64,000 nucleotides of DNA from Struthio camelus (taxonomy: Eukaryota; Chordata; Aves; Struthioniformes; Struthionidae): the NCBI RefSeq assembly GCF_040807025.1, contig NC_090944.1, positions 115,142,238 through 115,206,237 on the forward strand, written 5' to 3'. Below, one piece after another: positions 38,201 to 50,200 of this stretch; the stretch's first letter is position 1, and each line of letters starts with the position of its first letter. The notes under the pieces were generated by a model. That model saw only the letters and a program-made list of their open reading frames with translations. It did not search any database and was not told the origin of the DNA. A program made the translations under genes and the position numbers.

Positions 38201-41200
38201 TTTCTGACAGCCTCAGGTGATTTTAAAAAATCCTTTATCCAGTGTAGTAACTTGAGAATAATGCTTTGCAATATTGTAAAAATTGAAAATAGTAAAAGTA
38301 AATAATAAAATTTCATCTAGAAAATTGGCAATAGAATTGCCAATATTGACTGCTTTTGCTGTGGTGTCCCTAAAAGTAAATATTTCATATTTAGCTGTAT
38401 CATTTATTTGAATAAATCAAATATTTAAAGATGTTTTCTGTTACAGATAAGAGTATATTTCAGGAAGCAGAATTAAAATTACTGGAAGAAAAATTTAAAA
38501 AACAGGATAACTCCCTTTCTTTGGAGAAGCTGAAATTAGCTTTAGCTGACATGGAAAAGCAGCAATCTTCTACTCAAGACTTGCTCAAGGAGAAAGAAAA
38601 TTATATTAAAGAACAAAAATGTAAAATAAGTAAAATGGAGGAAGAATCGGGAGCTTTTCAGAGGATCCTTGGATTCAAGGAGAGAGAATGTGAAGAATTA
38701 AAAAAAGAGGCTACTAGTTTTTTGCAATGGAAAAATGAAAGTGATCATCTTATAAATAACCTTAAATCTGAAAAGGAAGGCATGCTGACTCATATTAATG
38801 ACTTGGAGAGTTCCCTCCAAAGTCAACAAATCAAAAATAGTGAACATAGTGAGAAACTCAGAATAATGGAAACTGAAAAAGAAAGGAATAGTATAGAGAT
38901 TAAAGAACTTAGAGACATGCTAGAATGTAAAATTGCAGAATTAGAAGCACAGAAAAATGCTTATGATGAACTTCAACAGAAAGCAGAATTTTCTGATAAA
39001 AAGTACCTGAAACAAATAGAAATTATGTCCTGTAAGGTATTCCAGCTCACCAACCAAGTTGGCGAACTAGAAGAAAAGTTACAATTAGCAGTAAGTGAAG
39101 GACTGCAAAGGGATCAATGTTACCATGATCTACTGGGTAAGCATGAGAAAATCTGTTGTCTTGTAAAGGATACTTCAGAAATGATAGAAGATGGAGAAAT
39201 TCTACAAAACGATCAGGATAAAACTGTTTTAAATGATAAACAACTCGCAGTGAATAACTCCATCACTGAGGATCACCGATGTGCAAAAGCTATTCTAGGA
39301 ATAGGAAAAAACAAGGATCTGACCATCTTACAGGATCAGATCTCTTCTCTTGAGATTTCATTGGTGGCTCAAAAGCAGCTGAATTCAGAACAAAAGAAGC
39401 AGTATGAAGACTTACTGCAAATCAAGGGTGAAACAGAAAAAAGGTTAGTTAACGTAGAAAAGATGCATGAAAGCTTTGTGACAGAAACTAAACAGCATAT
39501 TAGTAATTTGCAGGTGGATATTTCAGCACGTCAGGATTTTGTCGAAAAAACATTAACTATTCTTGAGGAAAAGGACATGCAACTGCAAACATTGAATGCA
39601 AAATTAGAAGATGGGCAAGCAGAGATACAGGATTTAAAGATCAATAATAAATTGCTTGAGGATTCAGTAAGACAGCTAAAGCTCATGTCTGAAAAATGGA
39701 GTTCAGAGAAAGAAGACATGTCTTCAAGGATTTGCACATATAACAAAAAAATTGAGAAACTTACTGAAGAAAATGCAACCCTTAGGGATTTAAGCAGAGC
39801 TTTAGAGCAAGGACAAATAACTTTACTTGAAGCAAATAAAAATATTTCTAGTAGTTTAAAGGAAAGAGAAGAAATCATTTCTGAAATGTCTAGAAAACAT
39901 AGAGAGGAAAGAGAACATATTGAAGCAAGATCTGAAGAAACTGAAAAAGAGCTTACTGTTCTACAAGCAAAGTACAAATTGATGGAAGAAAAAAATATGA
40001 ATATGATGAGCATTTTAAGAGAGCAGACAATTGAAATTGAGGAGAAGAAAGCAGAATTAGAACAAGAGAAACAGGTATTTAGTGAGAATAAAGACATCTT
40101 ATGTAAACTAATAGTCTCAGAAGAAAAAAAAAAGCATTTGATTCAAGAACTTCAGCAACTGCAGTCAGAATTTTCCCATATCCAAAATGTACCTTCTGTT
40201 GAAGTTGACTCTTCAAAACAGGAAACGTTAAATGTCGGGGCAACACAGAATAAAATGCAAAAGCACTATGATACCTTACTTCAAGAGAAGGAGCAATTGA
40301 TCATGAGACTAGAAAGGAAAAGTGAACCCGTAATGTGTGACTTCTGTTATGAAAGGAAACTCGATTTAGAACGGTTGAGGAAGTCCATGGAAGAAAAGGA
40401 CACTGAGCTGAACAAATACCAGCTAAAACTCGAGCTTCTTCAAATGGATTTTGAGGACAGTGAAAACTCTGTAGAAAACTACAGGTTACAAGTGATGCAG
40501 TTGGAGACTGCTTCAAATATAATGGAAGTAGAACTTGAGAAAAGTAAGAGGGAAAAAGAGAGAATGCAGCAAGAACTCCTGTCTGTTGAAGAACTGAAAA
40601 CTTCAGATTCTCACCTTACAGGGTTAGATGAAGATGGCCGCTCATTGCAGTATAATTACGATACTGTTACCCAGAATTGTGACAGAAGAGGGATGAATGA
40701 AAGTTATTCATTGGTCTTCCCTGAACTGACCTCAAGAGAAAATTATCGTGACCAACTGGCATCATCTTTGCAGGTAACAATAAACAAACTGAATGAGCTG
40801 GAGAAAATGTGTGAAAGATTGCAGACTGAAAACCTAGTATTAACCTCTGTATTTAATGACTCAAAAACTGATAGGATCACAGTTATTAATAAAGTGGCTG
40901 AAGAGGAAGAGAAAATAATGAAAGCAGATAAAAATTTAAAAGATGAAAAAGCTGTTTTCCCTGATGAACTTATGGATCAAGGTGATAACAGTGATATGAG
41001 AGTATATTTTGATAATAAGCAAGTACCCTTCATAATTAGAGAATGCAGTACTGGGCACGGTTCTGACTACGAAGATCTCAAATTGTCCAGCAAAGAAATT
41101 AAAATGCATTTTGCTGAAATAAAAGAGAAGTTCTTTTCTTTACAGAATGAGCATAAAGTATTATATGAACAACACTGCACTATGAGCTCAAAAATATCTG

Positions 41201-44200
41201 AGCTGCAGTCTTGTATTGAAACACTGAAGGCAGAAAATTCTTCATTGTCAACAAGTCTGAGCAATGTTAATATAGATTCAGTGAGAGTGCCACTATCTTC
41301 TAGCCAAAAGGATGGACAGTTGGAATTAGTCGAAACTAAGTCTACTATTTCTTTTTCAAATCTTTGTGAAAGCCCCTCTTTTACAGAAGTGAGTCAGTGT
41401 GATAATTCTTTTAACAGTGGTACATACAAATGGGCGGAGGAAATTAATCGGTTAAATAGTTCAGGAGAAATAATTCCAGAAGGTACAGGAAAAGTTTTAG
41501 TGGAAAATCCTCATGATGATTGCACGCTGGACTCTGCTAAAGAGCAAAAGAGCATTACCCCTAGGAAACCTGACCTCGAGAGTAGAATTGAAGAACTTCA
41601 AATGCTGTGTCAGACATATGAGAAGTCCATCAAGGTGCTTGAAGACCAATTTCACCTTCAGGAAAATAGGAGAAAGGAAGAAATACAAGACCTGAAACAA
41701 ATCATACTTTCTGAAAGAAAAGAAATAGATCATCTCAAACAGCAAAATATATCTGACAAGGAAGAATGGCAGCAGAAACTCAGTAACCTAAATATGGAAA
41801 TGGAGTGCAAACTGGCAGCAGAGAGGAAACAAACTGAAAATCTGTCTTTGGAGCTAGAAGCAGCAAGACTCCAACTACAAGTCCTTGATTTGAGTTCTCG
41901 TTCACTGCTGTGCACTGATATTGAGATTGTAAGTAATCGCTCTTATGCAAATCAGTTTTATGTTAACCCTTTACTCTGTAGTAAAGCCAAACATGGATAT
42001 TATCCATTCGAAATGAAATTTTGTTAAAACTGTGTCACACGTAAGCAGTGTGTTTCTTTAGAGAAAGAAAAAATCCTGTTCTTGATTTCTGCCCTATGCA
42101 TCATAGGGAGCATTAGAAATAACAAACGATGAAAAACGTGACAGGTGTGGCCTACCAGAGTCATGTAGTGCTCTCTTCTGCTTTTGAGAATTCTAGTTTT
42201 GGCAATTAGATCTTCTGAAAGTGGTTTCCAGCACGATGCCAGCATAGACCCAGAAATGATAATTTAACATGGCTCTCAGTCATAGCAACCAAAGATCTCC
42301 GTTTTGGCCGACTGTGTAACACTGCGAAACTGCTCCTTGTAGAGAAGAAAATCTTTCACATTATATCTTGCTCAGAATCCACTTACAGTATCCACCCTGA
42401 TACACCGAATACTTAAACAACAACAACAACAAAAAGAAATAGTTCCTTACACTACATAGCTGTAGCTCTTTTAGGATTTAAGTAACCAATACAGATCATT
42501 CAGTTCCTGCCTTCAGTCCCAGTTCTTTTCTGGAGACTTCAGATTTCTGAGTCATTCTTTATTATCTGAAATGACAGCATGAGGCAGCACTAAGTGTAAG
42601 TCCAGCTCTTAGAGACAGTGGTAATTGAAAAAAGGGATCTTAGAGGATTTGGGCTTGTCTCCCTTGAAGATTCTCTGATGCCTAATAAGAGGTGAGCAAT
42701 AATCATTTCTCTCATTAGTCATAATAACAGTTTGTCACTTTGTCACAGGCACAGCTGTTTTCCCAAAATTTGAAGACATGCACTTAATCTTGCACTTAAT
42801 CTTTCAGTAAATTTGGCTGAAATTTCTCCCCCAGTATCTTTAAAACCTTTTGGGCAAAGATGCATACATGCATAAATAACTGTAAATTATTTCCATAGAA
42901 AAGCAGATTACAAAGTTGAGAAAGATACTGTCCATTTATTTTGCATAAAAGAGGAGCTTTACTACTTTTAAAAAATCTTTTAAACCTCATTCTCCATTTT
43001 TTTGTTTGTGATTTTTATTATTTACTGATTCTTAACCATTGCAGAACACTGAACAAGAAAACAACATCTTTTATGAGTTGGGAGCACCTAACGAAAACAC
43101 AGCACAGAAAAATAACAAACCTAACCTAAGTCCCTGTGAGAAAATGGCTGTAGGAGAGAAATGTGTGCGTGAAAATGTAACTGAGACTGTTGAAGGAAGA
43201 TTACTAGAAGACAGTACTGAGAAGCTGTGTGGAGAACAAGAATGTAGAAATGTGTCGGAAGAAATCTCTGACCCTTCAGACCGTGTCAGTGTATTGTCAT
43301 TTTCCAATGGTAGCAGTTTTTTGAGTGCAGGGGATATGTTTGAAAATCAAATTAGAACTGAAACTCTTCAGGAAGAAACAAAACAGCAAACTGCTGAAAA
43401 TCTGAATTTGATCTATGAGACGGAGGAAAGCAGTAAAAAAGTTGATTCACTAATGCAAGTCAAGGAATTAAACTCACAGTTGGACTTTCCGCATGCACAG
43501 TTAACTCCTAAGTGTTCAGCTTTTGCAGAACTAGAAGAAACTGCCATAGCACTTAAAAAAATAAACTGTGAAGTAAAAGAAAAACTGGAATCAGTTTCTG
43601 TTGATAAGAAGCAGTTATCTCTTAGAGTAATGTCTTTAGAAAAAGAACTTGACAACGTAAAGTCTGAGCTGGAATTATATAAAGTTAGATTGTCTGATGT
43701 AACAGAAACAGAGACACTGGATGATGTAGAAATGACCAATGAAGACTGGCATGAAAGATGTAGTGAAGCTGAAAATGAACTGAGGAGGACAAAATCTGAG
43801 AAAGTAAATTTTGAGAACCATGCCTTGTCCATAGAGAATGATTTTGCAGTGCTTCAGACAAAATATCAGCAGTTAGAAAGGGACAGAGAAGTTGAACTGA
43901 AAACTATTTCTAACCTTCAAGAGCACCTTGTTGCAGTCACAACAGAGAGAAACCATATCGGTCAAGAACTAAATATTTTGTCTGAAAATAAAAAAGAATT
44001 GGATAAAATGTATCAGAAACTGCAAGAGAAATTAAAAGAGCTAGAATCAAATAAAATGCATTCTACTGAATTCATTAGATGGTTAGAGGATGAAGTGATG
44101 ACAAAAACAAATCTCTTTGAGACTGTAAAATTTGATGTAGATCAGTTATCAAATGAAAAAAATATTCTTCTGCAAAAGTTGCAAAATTTGGAAAAGTATG

Positions 44201-47200
44201 TAGAGTCTTTCACCTTAGAAAGAGAAAAGTTCCAAAACCAAGTAGCAGATGTGAACAAGGAAAAAGAGCTGGTTGTGAGAGAATCTGAAATGATGCAGAG
44301 TAAATTAAGTGCTTTAGAAATGGAAAATTCCAAGCTCTCCAAATCTTTGGAAGGCTTGTTAATTGAAAAAGGTGAACTTGCTGCCAGACTAAACTCAGCA
44401 CAGCAAGAAGTACATCAAATGAGATATGGAATTGAGAAGCTGAAAGTAAAAATTGAATCTGATGAGAAGAAAAAACGTCACGTTGCTGAAAAGCTGAAAG
44501 AAAGTGAAAGGAAAGCTGATTCTCTTCTAGACAAAATTGAGAAGCTTGAAAGAGAATTGCAGATGTCAGAGGAAAATCTAGAAGATGCATTTATTCAATT
44601 GGAGACTGCAAAAGCAGAGGCAGAAACATTAAAAATTGAGATGGAAGAGATGGTTGAAAAGTTGAAATGTTTAGAATTAGAAATTGATGTCCTCAGCTCA
44701 CAAAAAGAGTGTTTGGCTAAAGATTTAAAGGAAAAGCAAGAAAGAGTCCTGGAACTAGAGTCTTCAAATTTGGCTACAGTAAAAATATTAGAAGAAAGGG
44801 AGGAAGAAAAGAGGCAAATCAAGGATGAGTTTGAAAATACTGTAATATTGCTGAAATCTGAACTCAAAGATATAAATGAAAAATTAGAATTTTCCTGCAA
44901 GGAGCAAGCAGTTGCTAGAGCAAAAGAAAAAGAATTAATCAATCAGGTAGGTCATCTTGAACAAGACAGAACAATATTATTACAACAATGTCAGGAAATA
45001 AAAAGTGAAAATATCAAATTGGATCATTCAAAGGAAATACTTGTTGAACAATTTATGGATTGTAAGCAAAAATTGGATGAAAAGATTCAAGAAAATGGTA
45101 CTCTTCAAAAGCAGGTGAAAGATACAGAGCAGCTCCTTTTGCAGTTGACACATATGGAACGTGAGCATGAATGCTGGCACCAGGAAAAAAAAGGGCTACA
45201 GAATTTGATCACTGAATTGAAGCTGAAGGTGCAATACTTTTCTAATAATGAAACTTTTCAGGATATCCTGAATGCTCTAAAAATGTCTTATAAAGACCTT
45301 GAGAAGGAACTGGAATCTACACTTTCGGGAAAGTCCACTTTGTATAAAAAGGTAATACAATTTCTGTTGTTATAAAGTTCCCTTTTTAGGAGTAAGGATG
45401 AAAAGTCCTCTGGGCTTACCACTTCCTTAAAAAATTATATTTTAAAATAACTATAACTTTAATCTGAGATCTTTACAGTAAGTATCCTATTTTTAAAATG
45501 CTATTTTCAATGCAGTCAGGAGTTCATTTCAAAGTTACAGAGCGGGAAAGCACTTACAAGGATGTTTTGTGTAGGATGAATGGAAAGGTTGCTTGAAAGT
45601 GAGGACAGAACATTAAGTAATAGGGTGTAGTGCAGAATACTTCCTCCTTCCTGTGGAAGAAAAAGAGGAAAGACAAATTAGTAATGAGTGAATGAGTTTT
45701 ATATTAAGAAGAAGCAACTAGGGAACTCAGCCGGAAGTGAAATAGTAATTGAATACTTGCCATGAGAAAATAACATTAATCTGTTGTGGCCCTTGGTTGC
45801 GTTTGGACCAGTTATAAGGTAACCCTTCTTAAAATTTGCATGTTACATATAAAATTCTTTAGAGGTCACACCTTCTTTTAAGAAAAAATAATTATGGAAA
45901 ATTTAATTTCAGGTAAATGAACTGACTGAAAGTTGTGCTGATTTGGAAGTCAAACTAAGTAACGCTGAACAGAAGATTGCCGAATTACAGGAAGAATTTA
46001 CTATGGAAAGGAACAAGCTTGCTGAACAAATACAACATCTTCAAGAACAGTCAGAAAACAACAAAGTTAGTTACTGCATGAGTAGTAGATATTTCTGTGT
46101 TCAAGACCAGATTCTCAACTATTGTAAATGTGTGGAGGTCAACAAAGCTGTGCTAATGTACAGTATCTGAGATTCTGACTTCCAAGTTTCAGAAAATTTA
46201 ATATTCTGTAAATCCTTTTTTCTTCTTAGCTTCTATGAAATGCTGATTTCTTGGGGAGTAGAGGCGACAGGTCCTCTAGAACGCTTTTACTGATAAAGAA
46301 TTCTTCTCTACAGCAGGCATTCTATCATCATGCTGAATATAATGGATAAAAATGTAGTATTTCTCAAGTTCTTTTTAAAAAATAAACTTTCAGAAAAAAG
46401 TCAAGAAAAAATTAAGACCCTTTATTTTTAGGTTGTTTATATTTAGTTCTCCAAGGTTGTTTTACCATCTAGATGTCTTGTTTATTTGTGTAAAATGCTA
46501 CGTGTTTAAATCAGTGGGCTTCTTACCTACTAATGGTATTTAAAAGAATTTATAACTATGTGCTTGTTTCTGTTGCAGCATTGAGGATTTTGAGTGGAAA
46601 AAGAAACAGAATTTCTACAACTTTCAGAAATACTGTACAGAAATAATATTTTTGCCCAGCTGTCCAAAAAGTACAGTCATAAAAGTGGATAGAAATGAAA
46701 ATGCTTAGGAAGTTTCATCATCTTTAAGATTGTAAGAGAAGTGACTCTTCATGTCTGAAATCACTCAGAGGAAACAAGCATACATTCAGAAAGATAAATT
46801 TTGATTTTAGCAGAGTTGCATGGTTTAACAGTATCAGCAAGCTTACACTCAGCATTTCCCTCACATTAAAATATTTATTTTCAGAAGACCCACCTTTGCA
46901 TCCAGTCCTGCTTTTTTGTGTTCAGCTATGATTATGGTTTATTTACCCACTGTCAAGTACATTTTTCTTACCAAGTTGGTTTTAGCATTCAACAGTATTT
47001 CAGATGTGAAGTCGAGCAGTTTAATAGATAAACTAATTCTCCACTTATAAAATTTTAAATACCAAAGAATGTGCTATTTCTTTTTATAGATTCAGCTGCA
47101 TCTAACTATGTCAGAAAAAAATGAACTGAGTAAGAGTTTGGGGATGGTTCAGAAAGAGTTACAAGAAAAAGAGAGTGAAATGATAAGAGAAATATCGGAA

Positions 47201-50200
47201 TATCAAGATAAACTTCATCAAGCAGAGAAAGATCACCAGGCTACTCTGACAGAAGTAAACCGAAAGGTAAATCAGACAATGGGAAGAACGGTGCTGTGCA
47301 TTTTTAATTAAAGTTGACGTATTTTACAAAACTTTTGCAGATGAAATTGCAAAGGAAACTATCTTTGGTATCAATATTTCCAAAATGTAAGCAATGATTA
47401 AATTCTGAGATAAATTCACCTTTTACTGTTTGCTATATGAAAAAGGTGAATTTACCTCAAACTCAGCAAATGTTAAGTATATATAGTTTTACTGGGACTG
47501 TACACATAAGAAGGGAGAGCAACAATATGTTTCAATAAACAGTTCCCTAGTCAAGGAAAAGGCTAGTGAAGTGGGAATGTTGAGGAAAGATTAACCATTT
47601 AAGAAAATAAGATCAAATGTATTTGAAATGCATTTGCTTCAGCCGTGCTATATACAAAGAACCATAATCTGCAGAAAAGTTGTATGTCTCTATGAATATG
47701 TACTGGGATCAGGAGGACACAGATAAGCCGTTTGCTATAATTGTATCTTAATCATTTTAATTCCTGTGAATCTTAAGTATATTTGAAAGCCAGTTATAGT
47801 AAAATGTAAGGGCTTTCTAATGGTAGAATTCTTAGAGGCAAGATTATGGTGTACAAAATGTATACTTAAGGCAGTTACTCCTCAAAACATATCAAGCAGA
47901 TTTGCTATGGAATTCTTGTGGGCTGTGGTATGATCATCAGGATATCTTCAAAATATAACTCAGTGTCCTTTTTTAGTATCACAATGATTAGCCACATTTT
48001 CTTTCTCTAGAATAAAGTAGAAATTCAGGCTTGTCAAGATAAAGTGAATTCATTGGAGCACTTTATCAGCTCACAAAAAATGGAAATTGAGCATTTGAAG
48101 TCAAATAAAGAGGAATTAAATAATTTTCTTAAAGAAGCAAATCGGACCTTAGGAGAACTCCAAAAAATTAAGGTAAGAAAAATTCATACAAGTATTGCTA
48201 ATTACATCAGATACAAGGCACTGTGCAGTAAAATAAATTGAGGATTGGGAAGCAGTGCTCCAAAGCTTTGTTTTGACTTTAACTTGGCCTTTGTTTCACT
48301 AATGAAAATGTAGAGCATGCAGGAAACACTGTTGCTATTGATCTACATTAGAAAAATTGTGTTACGCATGCCATGACCAAGATCACCTATAATTGGTTTA
48401 TGTGATACTAAACACAGCAGTCTAGTGTCTACACTGAATATTACAACTTCATTATAATGTCGTTAGAATGCACTCAAAGTGACTTTGCAGTGCCTGTATT
48501 TTCTTTTTGTAAATTACTTTGAAGATAAAAGATACCATGTTCTATCTCTAGCATTAGTCTTGATGCATTGCTTTTGATTCTTGAGAGTTTATCAATTCCA
48601 TCTTATAGAGAATTCTCATCAAAATTATTAACTAGTGCAATTCTCTATTTGTCAAAAATATTTCCACTGATGGTAGAATATGAGCTTCATATACTGTGAA
48701 CCACTGATAGCTCAGAACAGCTTACGTGTGCTCTAGTAGCAGAGCACACAGTATGGAAGTTTAACTGTCCATATAACTGAATTTCTGTTTATTAATTTTT
48801 TTCTACATTTTTCTCATCTACATTTTTTGTCCTACTTCTGTCTGTGATTGATTGCTAGCTCCAATTCTGTGCTCTCACTTTGGGAATCAGTGTCTCTCTA
48901 AAAGCACTCTTGAAGGAACATAATAGTTTCAATGTGTTGGCAAGTAAAGTTTGAATTGCAATACGTTTACCTGGCCCATCTGAAGTTCTTTATTCCATAG
49001 TACTCTACATTGTGGTATTATTTTATTCTCTTTAATATCAACAGTCCAATGACGTGCTACTCCAGCAAGTATGCCATGGACAGAATGCAATACCCACGGT
49101 ACTGCAGATGCAGAACACAGGGCTTCCAGCTGTGCTTCCCATGTGGTATTTGCGCACAGGTTGGCACCAGTCCTGGTGAGCAGGGAGCAGCCCAGGATAG
49201 TGGCTAGAAAGGAATGATCTGCTGCTGCTCAGAATAGTATTTTTATGCTGCAATTTAGAGTTCAGAGAAGGCCTGGGTTATCTTGCCTCTGCGAAACTAA
49301 GGCACATTAGGGGCATAAGGACTACTGAGTCTTAGACTAGGGGAGAGTGCTTTACTATTTAGAGTATCGCTTTGAAATTTGTTACCTTGAAAGCAGTGCT
49401 TTCTTATGCCATGTCAGTAAAGTGGCAATAGGTGGAAAAGGGACTGCTATGTCAGACCTCATAGAGCTCTTTCATGGCTAGGATGCTAGTTTTGACATCA
49501 GTAATCTGAACAGCCATAATTTACTTTCTGTAACTGCAGAGAATAAGTCTTCCTATTGGTATTTGAATTCTTGTTTTTCTCTACTAAGTTAGTCTACATG
49601 TATATACTTTTCTAGGAAGATGACTTTAGTGTTTCTCCAGGTAAGAAGCTGCTAAAATTAAGTTGTACAGAAACAATGAAATAAGTATACGTTACAGTTG
49701 TGATCTACAACTAATATTGTGTTAGCAGTTAGAGTTTCATTTGACAGTATAATGCTTAGACAGAAAATTATATTTCTAGTGTTATAACTACATCTTTTAT
49801 TTTGTAGGCTGACAATATTAACAGTATAGTTGAACTAAAGAAAGAAAATGAATTTGCTCGTAGTAAAGTGCAGCTGTGGATGAAATCCTGTAAACAGATG
49901 GAACAGGAAAAGGAAATGTTGCAGAAACAAATAGTGGAACGTGATGAGCTGTTAAAGAAGAAAAATCTAAGTATGTCAAAGTATAAGAAAAAGCGTAATT
50001 GAATTGTGATTCAGTTACAGAGGTTGTCACTGTAACTGAATTTTAATGCTTTCTTAACAATACATTAATTTGTAAAACTTTTTTTTCCCTAAAATGTACG
50101 TTTGTATATGCAGCTCTAAAACAGAGGAGAAGGATTCTTAACTGGTATGAAAAAGTGCAACTACAAAGTTGTGTTAGTCAGACCTTTTGAGAATCTAATG

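Noticed and set aside
41929-42027. Read-through extension of exon 12 as the true protein end
   Set aside because: A strong donor GTAAGT is present, and the protein continues in phase in exon 13 with human-like sequence.
39531-44942. Minus-strand open frames (Ser/Phe/Cys-rich) inside exons 12 and 13
   Set aside because: They are antisense shadows of the Glu/Lys-rich coiled coil.
49010-49253. Possible extra exon in intron 16
   Set aside because: The open frame lacks homology, and exons 16 and 17 join in phase without it.
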